A DNA stretch of 64,000 bases, from NCBI GenBank assembly GCA_038373885.1, contig JAWZYV010016579.1:310001-374000 (forward strand), read 5' to 3'. Both the position numbers and the translations under genes were made by a program. Positions within the stretch are counted from its first letter, which is position 1. Each line of letters opens with the position of its first letter. The DNA comes from Cheiracanthium punctorium (Eukaryota; Arthropoda; Arachnida; Araneae; Cheiracanthiidae). Shown in pieces: positions 26,162 to 39,271 of this stretch. The notes beneath the pieces are model-generated. The model was given only the letters and a program-made list of their open reading frames with translations, searched no databases and had not been told where the DNA came from.

Positions 26162-27674
26162 CACTCTTCGCAAAAATCTTCGACCTTCATCATACCGGAT
26201 GAATCCTCGAGAGAGTCCCCCTTACCAAAACTTTTACAGTGGCGAAGTGTCTGCGCAGTGGCATGGACTTGTAGCCAGACCTAATTACACTTGGCGGGAA
26301 AGGGACATCTATTATAAGAAGCAGAAGCACCAAGTGAAAAGGAGCAATCGATGCTGGCCACAAGGTACTTTCCCTACCTTCGGCAGAGAAAAGTCGGCGG
26401 AAAAGGCGAAAAAATAAAAAAATAAAAATCACCAAGAGTTTATTAGCAGTTTCGCCATATGTGCTTGTCAGACTGGGTCAGCAGGGATAGAATGGTGATT
26501 TTTCTACGCCCACAAAGTTTGTATTTTTATGGACTCGCTCGTCAATGAAGAGAGAAAGGGTTCGAGCAGGAGTTGAATTTTTAGCTTGGAATAATGTTTC
26601 ATTCTTTCTTTCTTTTTTGTGCTTTGAATTTATCTTAGATCATAACAAGCATAAAGTAAAACACAACACCTTCAGCTTAAAGCGGGATTCGCTGGAAAGA
26701 CACGGACATAAGACTTTACATTCATACAGTCTCAGTATGCAACAATAGCTTCACACAAAAAAATCATGTTAAAGTTTTTATACTTGTAATAATAGTTTTT
26801 TTAAATTCTGTTTTAAAGTGTATACTTAAATTAGTAATTATTTTACGACACGAACTGCTTGAGATTGTATTTAATAGATTTAAAGTACAATGGTCAGAGT
26901 TCACGGAAATAAGAGTTGCGCAATATTAGAGGAATTTATTTTTCGGTTCCTTTTAACTGAAACGATTCTAGAAACACTGCGAATTCAAGTTACACCTTCT
27001 CAACGATGGGAGAGAAAAGGTTAAATCTAGGTTCCCCTCGCAATACTTCTTGAGTATGCCATTGAAGTAAAATGCCCCTGTTTAAATTTCTAGAGCTCGA
27101 TGTCTTATAATCAGTGAATGAAAGTTCAGCTCAGAAATATTCAGCATTTTGTTCCTCGATCTCGACCTGAAATATTTATTTACTGGCTACGTGCCTACAG
27201 ATGTTACAGAGATTTGATTTCATCCTGAATTTACACCAGGGAGTTAATTAAGGAAAACAATTATTTCGTCGGCTACTTAACATATAATCGAAGGAGGGAA
27301 AAAAAAGGTGGAACTGAGAGCGCCCTTTTACGGCACTGGTGTTTCCCACGATCTCCTGTCATGTTGACCCAGTGGGACCTTGCCACAGTCGTGTGAGGCC
27401 GCCTTGGGCGTGGTCGCAAAAAGCAGACGATGCATACTACGACCAAACTATGCACAATGGTGTGATTAAAACGGGTACCACTTCAAAGGTAAAGAGAAGA
27501 AAAAAAAATGTAATCACATAATCGACATTTTGCCGGAGAGTTGAGTAGTTGAGGGTTGATTTCAGCTTAAGTGGGATGGGGTTGGACGATTTGTTAAGTG
27601 ATTTTTTGAGATTGCTTTAGAGACAATGTGCCCTGTGACTTTCCATGTATTAGTCGCATTGATTAACAAAAGTT
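22970..27674. other. AT-rich non-coding DNA with simple repeats
   Basis: No gene supported. Low-complexity tracts include (GGT)n at about 23180-23206, G and A runs at 23720 and 24410, (GA)n at 24860-24880 and a 31-base A run at 26129-26159. The plus-strand frame at 26100-26417 starts with a poly-Lys run made by that A tract. Its downstream 80 residues (Trp, Tyr, Arg-rich) match no family I know. Confidence 0.5.
26129..26159. repeat. poly(A) run, 31 bases
   Basis: Uninterrupted A run followed by CCCACTC. It could be the tail of an old retroposed element, but no upstream element was recognised. Confidence 0.95.
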
Positions 27675-27862
27675 CAAGGGCTGATTAAAGGGGGGGGCGG
27701 ATGGGGCGACCGCCCCCCCCACCCGAGAAGAAAGAAATTAATGCAAAAGATCCCATTTTACTTCCATAAAATGGATGTATATGTCAATCTTCTTTTAACT
27801 TACCGCCCCCACCGACAAACTAACCGCTTCCCCCCAACAAACTTGCATTAATCCGCTACTGC
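27675..27862 (-). mobile_element. G/C-tract MITE, copy 1
   Basis: Read on the minus strand it begins GCAGTAGCGGATTAATGC and ends near TTTAATCAGCCCTTG. It contains blocks for (C/G)8 hairpin arms (GGCGGNNGGGGCGACCGCC), CTTCTCGGG, and TTTTATGGAAGTAAAATGGG. The same order is found on the plus strand at 37926-38101. The termini form imperfect ~13-bp inverted repeats (CAGTGGCGGATTA versus CAAGGGGGATTAA in copy 2). Confidence 0.75.
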
Positions 27863-30800
27863 AAAAGTTAAATAACAAAACTAAATTTTAAGAAGTGAAA
27901 TTTTGTGGCAAATAATAAAACAATTTTATTATTATTTTTTTTAGTAATAAAACTTTTTTTTAAGATAGAAGAAAGATAGTAGATGTAAATATCTCTTTCC
28001 TTGACAAAATTTACGGTATTTTTAATCAGAAATTGAATAAAAGTTCAATATTGTTTTTTTTTTCCGGTAGTAATATATTAATATAAATTTTATTTTGTTA
28101 ATTTATGCATCCTCAATATTTTGACAGGATACAAATGACATAATCGAAAAAAAAAGTTACATTATGGTATTACGCCAATTTAATTAATTTGTTATGGAAG
28201 CGGATAATTAAATTTATTATACATAATATATCAAATATTTTACTTAACAACTATTGTAGCTTTACGTGCAACCTAATCTATGAGATCAAATTCAAATACG
28301 GCCTCAGGAAACTTAAAAATTATATGTTTTGACATTAAAGCTTCTTCGGAATTTTTTTAATATCAATTTATTGATATTTCAAAAGTATCATTATGCACAG
28401 TAAATTCTGTCACAACAGGGAATCGGTATCATAATATTTTTTTACAAATATAAATCTGTATTCTCAATTTAGCTTACGTTTGTCCAATATTTTTCATCCC
28501 TACCCTTCAAGATTTCAAAATGCATACTCTTACGGCCTTTTAAGAGAAAAATTGTTAAAATTTTAGCGTAGTTACGAATTACTTAATTTTTTTTTCTTTA
28601 CTTTGCCTTAAAACGAAAAATTGTTAAAATTATGAATACTAACAGGCTGAGTAATCCAGGTTTGTACAGTAACCGTCTACCTCGAAAATTGCAAAACAAT
28701 TGTCAATGCAATCACTCACGAGCATTAGGTGGGCCAAAGTAACCTATGTTCATGGCATGTGGTTATACTATTGCGATAAGAAATAAAAAAACGCAAGTAA
28801 GTTAAAACTATAAAGTTTCTATGAATAAACAAAAACGGTTGTAAAGGATTAGCAAAATTAAAAATTAATCGATAACATTAGCTTCACGCTGATAACACTC
28901 CCCCAAAGAAGAAATGTAAATATCTAACTAAATACTGATCTATACTTAGATTAAAAGTGATTTTTTCTATATGCATCATTAGGTTACTAACAAGATGCAC
29001 AAGAATTTGGTGTATTATATTGAAAAGATTTCCTAACAACATGTAATGGAAACAAAAAGTTTAAAGTATTCCCAGGCAATTTATTCTAATTCCTACTTAA
29101 ATAGAAAAACTGGGTCAAATACAAAGTTTTTTAATCGATATCCGCAACTTTTTTCTCTGCCTCAAAGAATGTAATAAAATGGGAGGATTAGTATTTCCAC
29201 TAAATAATTAAGTCTTTAATCGGGGAAACGGATAATTGCCGTAAAAAAATATAAAAAAAGTATCATTGGTTTATACTCAGGTATTAATAAAGAGAAAGCT
29301 GGAGTTCATCCTGAACATCCTCGTATTTTTTTTCCTCCCTCTAATTTCGACTAAATCCTACTTCTTTTCTTCTTTTTTTTTTCTCCTCCCAAAATATCTT
29401 CCTTTAAAAAGTAATCCCCCAGTTTCCCCATAAAACTCGAACACATTTAAGTAAAACTGCTGTTTTTATCACCAATCTCCCAGGTACAATTAAAAGTGCA
29501 GCGTTTGGATTTCGGACACATTCTAAGCCCCTTTTAATGATGACCTTGCAGTGCCGGGATTTAGCCCTTCCTGTCCCAATTTGCATACGGTCGTCCCCGA
29601 GAAGTTTGTTGAGGGGGGGATTGGAGTAAGGATTGATAGGTTTAACCAATCCAGGACATCACTATTCTGGAATGGCTTTTTCTATTATATCCTCCATTCA
29701 TCTCCTTGTCTTATGGAGGTCCTATTGACCTACCTTGCCCTGTTTCTACCCCAATATATTCTAGCTTTAAAACCATCCAAGGAGGAATAGAGTGGGGACT
29801 TTTCTCTTCCTTTTTTTTTTCCTTCTTTGTTTCTTTATCATTGATAGTCTATAGTTTTTGCATTTATTTTTTTGTAACGCGGGCCAGAATACAGAAAGAA
29901 AGGCAAGATGAGTGTCTCCCTTGTGGACAATTTGACAGGGCATTTTCGGAATTCAGATTTATCGCTGCGGGGCCACGTGCAAATCAATTTTTTATGCCTT
30001 CCCTCCCCCTCCACTACATTCGGGATGGAACGGAGGAAGAGAGAGAAAGAGTGAGACAGCAGCGCTCAAATTGACAGAAGAGTGCTTTTCTCTAAAGTCT
30101 TCCACTATATTTATTTACTTTTTTAAGTCCCTCTTCTTCATTTTTTTTTATACTCTTCCTGTCCCTTAAAAGATGCGTCGAGCGGACTTAAACACCCATA
30201 CATCCCCAGTCGAGGTTGTGTTGGGCGTGTTTTTATTTATTTTTTAAAAGTACTGCGTTTGAAGTCCAGAGAAATGGATGCTGGAGGATCCATTCACCTC
30301 CCCCCCTCCCCACTCTTTCGAGTATACCTATATATACTGGAGTGCAAGTATGAGCGCCCCAAGCAGCTTAATGATTCTGTTGGAGGGATTTTTCTTCTAG
30401 ACTACTTTGTGGTTGAAACTTTGGACTAGACCCTTTTATCCTTGCCACTATAGGAACGGGTAGGATAAAGGATTATTCCCCCAGCCTCTCCAACAGGCTA
30501 TTACTCTCTCGATTTAAGGATAAAAAAAAAAACGGAGAAGGAGACAATTTTTTTTTCTCTTACCCTTCGTTTTCAAATGTTTTAGAGTGGAGGTATGTGG
30601 CTAAGAGAAGTTTAAATTAAGGTGAAGGAGAGAAAAGGAGGAAATGACAGCCAAAGAAATAAATGTCTCCGTCTGAGTTACTTTAGATTTTTCTCTGCGG
30701 TATCATTTAGTATAGCGCCCCAGAAAATCATTCCAAAATGATAAAAGGTGGGGGGGAAATGTGTAGGCATTTTTGGAGGGCTTAAGTTGTACAGTGTGTT

Positions 30801-31289
30801 TGCGCTTTAAAACTTCTCGTTCAAAAACAATTGAGTTTCAGCGTACACTTTATTAAATTTGAGGAAGTACAATGATTAAGGTGACCGTTTCTTATTTATC
30901 GCACGATAAGAGCGAAACATACTTTATATCATTTGTAGTATTAATTTTTTTTCTGGAGGTTGTTGACTAATTTCTTTTATCTCACTCAGAGTACTATAGT
31001 TGATGAGTAGTCTGGATGATCACTGGCCACTAGGGGTGTAATTAAGTGAAAGGTGAAATGCAAAATATTGTAGTTATTGGGCGAAAAAAATCAATTTTTT
31101 TTTTTGTTCTCCTTAGTCTTTAGAGTGTTTTATTTAGCCCAAGCTTAAAAAAAATCCAATTATAATTTCTTTGGTAAATCTTTTAATTAGGGTGTAATGT
31201 ATTGGGTAAAAAAATATCTTGGAAAATTTTCATCACTCCAATGAAAAGCATGAAAGATAAAAATTTAATTTGTTCTATGCGGGTAGGGG
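27863..31289. other. non-coding DNA, no gene supported
   Basis: AT-rich to about 29300, then T/C-rich with many poly-pyrimidine runs to about 30700. Open frames at 29404-29790 and 29706-30074 are unmatched and partly low-complexity. No repeats with clear ends were seen. Confidence 0.5.
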
Positions 31290-31447
31290 TAGGGATGGAC
31301 GCAAGACGAAAAATAGGCCTGTCTCGTCCCTCAAAACAAGTGCAACGCTCTTTCTTGTCCCGAAAAATCCCTATATATAAACGATAAAAACGTCTGGATT
31401 GTCTCGCATTGAAGCTTTAAATCTATCTCGTCTCGCATCCATCCCTT
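31290..31447. mobile_element. hAT MITE (TAGGGATGGACG family), second copy
   Basis: It begins TAGGGATGGACGCAAGACG and ends CTCGCATCCATCCCTT. Inside are CTGTCTCGTCCC and TCTCGTCTCGC motifs like those of the other copies, and ATCCCTATAT as in the 52-kb copy. The 8-bp target duplication is not evident here, so the edges may be altered. Confidence 0.82.
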
Positions 31448-31526
31448 TGAATGGGAGAGATCTATGCTGTTTGCCAAGGCCGCGTGATCGGTAGCACTTT
31501 ACATTACAGTAAGGTAGCGATGTAAT

Positions 31527-31611
31527 TAGGAATAGATGCGAAACGGGACAAAGCTTTTCAGCTGTTTTTTGAAATGAGACAGGCCTACTTTTTGTCTCCC
31601 GTATATCCCTT
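31527..31611. mobile_element. hAT MITE, diverged third copy
   Basis: It starts TAGGAATAGATGCGAAACGG and ends GTATATCCCTT, with GGGACAAAGCTTTTCAGC and GAGACAGGCCT inside. Flanks GATGTAAT (31519-31526) and AATGTAAT (31612-31619) match in 7 of 8 bases, a hAT-type target duplication. It is short (85 bp) and lies only ~80 bp from the previous copy. Confidence 0.75.
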
Positions 31612-32755
31612 AATGTAATAAAGATTTATCAATATCAGCAGTGCATAAAAATTTAACTGTCTCAACTGTAGGCAAAATGGCACTGCTCGGAAATAAGTAA
31701 GCTCGCGTTTCATTTTCCTGTTCCTTCCTCACTGAGCTAAAAGTAAGCATTGAAATCTAATGTTTTGTGAGGGAAGAACTATCATTGTTTCAGACACTTT
31801 TCGTTGCAGTTACTATCATTTACAAGTGCATACATACACGATATCTGCGTGAGGCACAACATCTATTACACATGGCCAGAAAAAAAGAAAGGAACTTTTT
31901 ATTTAAAACAATGACTTCCATGCAAGTAGGAATTAAGTCAGTTTTTTGTGTCCCAAACTGTATTTACCACGGAACTAATTTAATCAAATCTTGTGTAGCT
32001 GTGTGAGGCCCATAAATGAAAAAGAATATATATATATATATACGTATACTGAAAAGAGGGCTGTCCTAAAGAGACCCTCCAATGTTCTAAGCTGATGATT
32101 TAAAATCCCCTTTTGTCTTAGGGCTTGCGTGCAAATAGCACGCCACGCACCAACAACCGCTGTTATAATAGTGTTACAAGCTGCTACTGGATTACGATGT
32201 GATGACCTTCTGCTTGCAAAATAAGCGCGAATGTAATTTAAGGAGGTAGCGTGAGCAGAGATATCTACAGACAGAGGACTGCGTACGGTTTTCGCGGATT
32301 TGCAAGGATTAAAAGGTTGTAGAACATGAAGATTTAAGTTTCGAGAAATCGCTTGTAAGGCGACAGGGAGTTTCGAAGAAGTGTTGAAGCGAACATATCA
32401 AGTGGGACGCTCCATGCAGAAGCTAAATGAACCTTCAAACGGGATTCTTGTCGGAGGAAACTGAAACGTTACAAACTAGACGGAATTTCATCCATGAATT
32501 GCCATTGCATCTCTTCAAGTGTATTAAATAACAGTGAAACCACCTACGTTGGGAAATTTTCCGGAGAACAGATTGTGAGAATGAGATCTGCATACATTTC
32601 CATACCTTGGATACTAGTCGTGAAAACCGAGAGCGGAGAGCTTTTAAAAATTTCGTTAGCGTAACAAATGCAAAATTTTTTTCCAAAAGAGAATATAATT
32701 CATTTTTAAGATTATTATGGGGAAGGGATATTGTTTATAAAGGATAGTTACAATT
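31612..32755 (-). other. unassigned DNA with a long stop-free minus-strand stretch
   Basis: Between 32397 and 31987 one minus-strand frame stays open for 137 codons, without an early ATG. A neighbouring frame (about 32690-32350) has only two stops. The translations have mixed, protein-like composition but match no family I recognise, and I see no convincing splice sites. It may be a decayed transposon gene or chance. The base composition is more balanced than its surroundings. Confidence 0.2.
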
Positions 32756-33149
32756 AAACTCCCCTATAAACAGGGTTCTAACAGCTAAGACGGGTAAGCC
32801 AAATTGGGTGCGTTCAAGGAATTTCGAAAAAAAAAAAAAAAAAATTCAAAAGTTGTTCGCTAGGTGGCGTTTTGCATGAAAAAAAAAACCAGTAAATTTA
32901 GCAATGGAAATGGTTAATTTGAAACGTACAAAGAAATTCAATATTTATTCAAAGGTTTTTGAACATTTATTAACTAATTTGGTTTTTTTTTCTGATTTCC
33001 CCAAGAAAAGCTCCACCTAAGGGACATTTTTATAACTAAGCGTTAAAAAAATTTTCCTTGTGTGCATCTCGTGCACAGTCTGTAAGCTAAATTTGGTGGC
33101 AATCGGCTCACTCGTTACAGCTGCAGAATTCTGTTTATAGGGGAAGTTT
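32756..33149. mobile_element. ~394-bp MITE with AAACTCCCCTATAAACAG ends
   Basis: The left end AAACTCCCCTATAAACAGGG and the reversed right end AAACTTCCCCTATAAACAG are inverted over ~30 bp with small gaps, including AGCT-containing inner parts. The reversed interior (CACCAAATTTAGC...TTAGGTGGAGC) resembles a block inside both large hAT-like elements (about 11172 and 46073: AAACTTCCCCTA...ACCTCCAAATTTGC). No target duplication was recognised. Confidence 0.72.
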
Positions 33150-36100
33150 CCTTATAACCACCCTGAACGTCTTTATTAGAATTGCAATACAAGGGCACTA
33201 ATTATTTAAAGCTAAAGTTTAAGTTTTACATAATCTTTTTGAATTAGCTGCCAGTAAGCATTTCGCTGAGCAGCATGTAATATTTTATTTCTATGCTTGA
33301 GGTACAAAGGCTTTTGAGCAGCAGGAATAAAACTACTAAAAACAAACTACAATTCAGATTTTGGAGAAATATACTAAATAAATTAAGCCTAGTTGTTTTT
33401 AATTATCTAGTTTATTCAATGAAAAATTTACAATAACATACCAAAAATTTTTCATTTAACCACATACTGGAACTGCGCTTAATCTACCTGTCAGTATACT
33501 CGCAATGAGAAAAATTAATATTCAATGAAGGAAAATAGCTCATTATAGAAATTGTAAAATACATTTTGTAAATCGTATTTTAGAAAGTTTGATTACTTAC
33601 GAATAATAAGAGTAACCTTCTAAGAATTTCTGTGGGAAATTCTTAGCGTCGATTTTGTTTTAATGGCAAACCTATATAAAATAAAAGCCAAATTCTTTAT
33701 TTTCGAAACTAATAAAAAGTAGTCAATAAAAATTTTAACGGATTTCAGTTTTTAGATAGAATATTTCTGTTTTTAGATAACTGCAACCGAAATGCATACT
33801 TTATATATGATAAAATTATTTACAATAATAAATGAGATGTTTTACATAACTTAAAGTTTTTCGTTTTGATCACTGGCGCAAGTAAATTTATTTGTGATAT
33901 TTCTGTAACTGTTTCATTTCTTCATTAAAAGTCAGAATTTATAGAAAATTAAAATTCTATAAAATCTGTACTATACTCTTTTATCAATGATAAACGAACA
34001 ATGTTATAAACGCTCCAGAAAAAAAAAAAAAATTCTCAGAATAAAATCTTTCATTAAATATATTTCACTTTCGCAAATTTTGAATTATTGTCTTTTACTT
34101 AAGAAGTTTTAGAGTTTTGTCTGAAAGTTTCTGAGGGAAAATCAACGCTACAGCTACAATGTAAGCAAATACTAATATATATATGTATGTGTATTATATA
34201 TAATTCATTGCTGAACATAACTTTTTCATTCCGTATTCAGGTCTAGAGCCATGTGACAGACATTGTTTTTTCTTAACGAACAGTCTTAACGATAACAAAA
34301 TAAACTGGATTACATGAAGAGACAAGCACGTTTATGCACCAGTAAAAAAGTATTGCATATTTATATAGTTGCATGAATCCAAATGCTAATACTCGCTAAA
34401 GTAGTTCTTACAATTATAGCAAAAAAGAAGTGGGGGGGGGGGGATCATAAATAATACGACTGAGGTCATCCAGATTAAACGAGATTTGACTCAAATCCAA
34501 GAACAAAGAAGCCGTACCACATGCAGTTTGCCCGGATGTGTATTCCTTCAATGACTTCAATGTTCTTCGGCAAAAAGAAATCAGACAATTTGCTGGAACA
34601 AGATCGTAAATTTTCAGCATTCGGCACCGACTCGCCAAAAGAAAACACGCCAATAAACGTCTCCTTTATGTCCTTCGTCTGTTTTTACGATTACCCAATG
34701 TCTCGTTATTTCGTGTCATCAGCCTTCAGGTGTGATTACACCAAAAAACTCCGCTTTGCCCCCGAGGATTACAAGCACTCAATTGAACAAACGCTAAAAG
34801 TACTCCGCTATTCATTAGCCTCCATAATTCGGTCAATGCAAGTGATTATACATGTGTACTTTTTTTTTCCTGATTGTGATTGGGTCAGATTAGGTAAAAA
34901 CTAAAAAGCTTGGATATTTTTCAAACAATCGCATGGCCGAAATCCCAGGCGCTGAATAATTATTAATATGTGTTTTGCTTCAGCATTAAATAAATAATCC
35001 ATAAAATTTCATTGATAACATAATTATACATCATGACATCGACACGGAGTATAAAATAACTGCCTTGTCTCCAAAAAAGAAATATAATATATAAATAAAC
35101 AAAAAAGAAAAGTTTTCCCACGGAATACAATTCTCTTTAGCTACATAAACCGGAATGATCCACACTGTCCCGTATACAGTTGATGGCCCATGTCGATTTG
35201 ACGTAATGCTGCTTAACGTTACGACAGAACTATTGAGACTGAAAGGGGGCCGGCCAGCTATTTTATACGAAAAGTTAACAAAATCTGGTGAATATTTTTG
35301 GAGACAACACAGATCCAGACTTAGGAATTTAAAGATCCACCTCGGCTGAGTCTAGAGTCCTGGAACTGTGTCCTACCTTCAACCTAGATAGTTGAGATAC
35401 AAGATCTATTAGGTGCGTCCGCCAGTCTTCGTGATTTTGGAGCAATAAGTACTTGTTTGGAACTTTATTGTCTAGCCTATTTAAAAAAAATATCTTCCTG
35501 ACGTCTGGCGCTGTGTACGATGCTGGAAACTCCAGGACATGGATATCCGAAAAATCTCAGATTTCATACAGATGGATTACGGTTTTATGAACTAGTTTGA
35601 CACTAATTTAAATAAGATAACTAAGCCTAATTACTGTTTTATTTTTTCCATATAGTTTTAATAGTAACAGTGAAAATGTTAAAGGAAAAGAAAAAGAATA
35701 AGTTTTTTCTCCCTCAAAAACAATACCGGTATACTGAAATCGATGAATAGTAATGTTAGTACTTATAGACAACGTAGGACTCACCGTGACTAACCCAGCC
35801 ATGTCCGCAACCATCACAACTACGAATTTGAGCTTTACAGGGAGAAAAACAATCACAGGAACAATTAGCAGCTGTACATCGGATGGCCTGAAAGCAAAGA
35901 AATACATTTTAGATACATGTCTTTTATTCAATTAATGTACAACTTTCGTGAAAAAATGATTAATGGACTTAAAATCTTTTTTTTTTTTCCACGAAACGGT
36001 GGTAAGTAAAGTTAACGGTGGTAACGGTGGTAACGGTGGTAGTTACGTACACGGTGGTAAGTAAAGTTAAAAATAAAAATAGTATTATTATGCACTTTCA

Positions 36101-37925
36101 TTTTTCAATTAAAATAATGGGAAATTTTTTAAAATGCTCACTTATTTGTAGAAAATAAAAATGCAGATTAAAATAAATGTAATAAACAATAATAAAAATA
36201 TCAGTTCTAGTAAATAACGGGATAATATAGTGATGTTTTAACCGTTTTGGGTGAGTCTTAAGGAAAGATGCGACTTAATAGCAATTACCTCTACTAAACA
36301 ATGCTATCTATTTTTTTTTTAATCTAAACTTTTAAACTTAAAATTTCCAAGGAAATAGGCATATAAATAAAATTAACTTGTGTTGCATAAACGAAACAAT
36401 TTAGTATCAACAGTCACTAATATCCGTTCCCGAACTGGGACCTAAGCTACAAAGACAGATAAAGGCGGAAAATATTTAAAAATGATAAATAACAATAATA
36501 GGATTTTATAAAAATAATGTACAATGTACGGAAGTTGCAAACTGTACAGCGAAGTAGAGAGAGAAAAAATGAAAAAGAATGAATAGTGCCGCTTTTACCA
36601 AATACACATAATTGGAATTAAAAAAAAAGGCTTCAAATCCTAAAAAATAAAATCCAATCAAATTTGTAAATCTTCCCCCCCCCCGGTCTCTCTTTCTCTC
36701 TCTCCCTCATTTCTTTATTTCTATGAAGTTTGTGATGAGAAATTCTTTTGTTTGGAAGCCAGTGTAATTTTTAGTTTACTTACATGTGATATATTTACGA
36801 AGTTTCAACATATAACACATAACATCGTAATAAAATCAAATCAGCATACAGCAAGCTTAGTTCAGCTCACCTTTAAAAATCTGTTATTTTTATTGAACAC
36901 ACCAGCCGAAGACTTTTTATCTCAAGATCTTTGTTGTACTCCAGTTCCTAAAGGCAATATGTCAATACAAAAGAGCAAAGAATTTCCCGTTATTTACTGT
37001 GAACGTAAAGGGGGATAAAAAAGAAGGCACTTTATAAAAATCCCCCAAAGTAATTACCAATAAAAAGAGTAGGAAGGCGCTAAACTTAGCTTTAAATTAC
37101 ATCCTGCTATTCTAGCACCAACAAAGAACACACAGTACTTTACACCATAACAAACACCATGAAATTTACTTCAGTTTTTTCCCCTCAATTTTTCCCCCTT
37201 CTCTTATTTTTTTTTTTTTTTCACTCTCCAGGGTCAGGATACCCAGGAGATTTCTGGAACTCCGGGATAACCGCAACGCAACAGCGACTCTGTCACTCCC
37301 CGGGGGTCGAGCGAGCAGTTTTTTATCGTCCGTAGAAAAAAAAAAGTGTATAAAAAAACCGTCGGAGTGTCAAAAGCCATCCAGCCCTTGGGAGTGATTA
37401 AATCTTTAGTACACTGGAACAGAATGGGGTTCTAGTATTAAATAGTGTAAAAATATGAGCTGTGTTAATTCTTTGATAGCAGAGTAAACGGAACTTAATA
37501 AGGCAAATAAAGAATTAGTTTCAAGAGATTAAGCTAAGAGTTTTTGATCCATATTTTTAAGAGAATAAGCTTGAAGACTTGAAAAAAAGTACTACAATAA
37601 TTTTTGCCAGGGTGTTTTGAAATATTTATAAAGGAAATTCTTCTAATTTAGCGACTGTACTGATTGTGACTTCCTTTCCTTTTGCGGGTAAATTGTATCT
37701 GCCGCCAAATTTTGTTGGTTAGTTCTCTAAAAAAAGATCTTAAGACTCCATTTCGATCACTTTAAACCACCATTTAGTTTAGTTAGTTTAGTTTAATTAG
37801 ACCTTTTAATTAGACATAAATGATTAAGGGTAGACGTGCTGCGCGATCACTGACCTACACAAAGACTACTGAATACAAATGCTTAAGCTTTCTAAAAATC
37901 ATAAGCACAAGCTGAACGTTAGAGG
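33150..37925. other. AT-rich non-coding DNA, no gene supported
   Basis: Open frames of up to 127 codons (34521-34904 on the plus strand, overlapped by frames on the other strand) show no family resemblance or splice-site support. A short minisatellite lies at 35996-36070. Poly-C/G and poly-T runs occur near 34433, 36675 and 37207. Confidence 0.5.
35996..36070. repeat. ACGGTGGTA minisatellite
   Basis: The 9-mer CGGTGGTAA repeats three times at about 36016-36040. It is bracketed by two identical copies of ACGGTGGTAAGTAAAGTTAA at 35996-36015 and 36051-36070. The arrangement suggests replication slippage followed by a segmental copy. Confidence 0.92.
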
Positions 37926-38101
37926 CAGTGGCGGATTATTGCAAGTTTGTCGGGGTGGGCGATAGTTTGTCAGTGGGGGCGATTAGTTAGAAGATTAACA
38001 TATACATCCATTTTATGGAAGTAAAATAGGATCTTTTACATTAATTTATTTCTTCTCGGGGGGGGGGCGGTCGCCCCCCCGAGAAACTTTAATCCCCCTT
38101 G
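37926..38101 (+). mobile_element. G/C-tract MITE, copy 2
   Basis: Same element as 27675-27862 in the opposite orientation: CAGTGGCGGATTATTGC at the left, TTTGTCNGTGGGGGCGA, TTTTATGGAAGTAAAATAGG, TTCTTCTCGGGG, then the GGGGCGGTCGCCCC palindrome and TTTAATCCCCCTTGG at the right. The G/C palindrome is a strong hairpin. The superfamily is not established. Confidence 0.78.
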
Positions 38102-38470
38102 GTTAGAGGTACCAGGAGAACGAAATGCTCAACGTGCGACGCAGAAGTGGCAATTGCATGTGCAGAATGTACTAGATTGTTAGCGAAGTGAAACCACAAG
38201 ATTTCACAGCAGGCGAACAGTTTGTTAACAGCATCAATTAGAAAATGCATGTAATGATTTCATAGGAAGTATTTTTTCAAGGCATAAGCGACTTTTTACA
38301 TCAATGATAATGTCAATGTAATCTGCTAAATCCTCATACTCAGATGGATGCGCAGTGTGTACTACAACAGAACATAGTTGTTAAGTCTTTTCTTATAAAA
38401 AAGCTTTGTCTCATAATGTATTAAGTTCATATTTTTAACATTTATGCCTTATCTTATGAAAACATGCATC

Positions 38471-38532
38471 CAGAGCCCGATGAAAGTAACTGTATGGGCC
38501 GTAGGCAAAAGAAAAATAATTGGGCCTCTCCA

Positions 38533-38563
<31 letters not shown>

Positions 38564-38880
38564 CGTACATTCTGAAAAGTTTTAAATGTATTTTTTTTAT
38601 CCTTTCAAACTCCAAATTTTTTCCTAAGTAGTCTGAAATAAACGAATATATATATATAATGTCTGTGAAACGTCATATCGAAATGCTCCATCGCTAAAGA
38701 GCACTTCAACGAATTGAAAAAAAAAAAAAAAAAAAATCAAAAAATCATTGAATAAAATTAGCTTATATAAGTAGAATCTCAAATTATTTCCATTCTTCAT
38801 AATCAAAAAACAAAAAAAAGCTTTTGGGACTTTTTTCTTTTGGTGCGAGAGGGGGCCCTAAAATCCGTAGGCCCTGGGCA
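38471..38880. mobile_element. possible hAT-type MITE with 7-8-bp duplication
   Basis: CATGCATC (38463-38470) and AATGCATC (38881-38888) flank a 410-bp block. The block begins CAGAGCCCGATGAAAG and ends GTAGGCCCTGGGCA. Both ends carry a CAGRGCC-like word in inverted orientation and a nearby GTAGGC/GGGCC motif, but the inverted match is imperfect. Two long A runs lie inside (about 38537 and 38718). The matching flanks support insertion; the family is inferred. Confidence 0.4.
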
Positions 38881-39111
38881 AATGCATCGTTTGCTTTGCC
38901 TGTAAAAGGGCACTAAACCTCACATCGAGACATACTTTTCTCAGTAGGATTACTTATAACCCATTCGACAATGATTGTGCAGCAATCGTTTATTTAGAGT
39001 TTTTTCATACACAACTAAATTTTTTTCTAGTGAGTGCGACAAAAATGAAGTATGCGCAATTAGTCGCGCACCCAGGATTTTAGTTTAGGAGGCTGGGCTG
39101 AAAATTTTCTG

Positions 39112-39271
39112 AACTCGGTTATAGTGACCTCGATTATAGTTACAACTCTCTTATAACGTCAAAATATTCTGTACCACTTCACTGGCCCATAGAACACAAG
39201 CTCAGAAGCAATGTAACTCGTTATAGTCATAAATAATTATCTGATCTTTTCAGTGGCGTTGTAACCGAGTT
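39112..39271. mobile_element. ~160-bp MITE with AACTCGGTTATA ends
   Basis: The left end AACTCGGTTATAGTG and the reversed right end AAACTCGGTTACAACG are inverted over ~14 bp. Further TTATAGT/ACTCGTTATAG words in the interior repeat the end motif. Target duplication not identified. Confidence 0.6.

Noticed and set aside
26100..26417. Lys-rich plus-strand protein
   Set aside because: The start and first ~15 residues come from a poly(A) tract, and the rest has no recognisable domain.
34521..34904. 127-codon plus-strand frame
   Set aside because: Longest unmatched ATG frame in its region, but overlapped by a frame on the other strand, with no motif or splice support.
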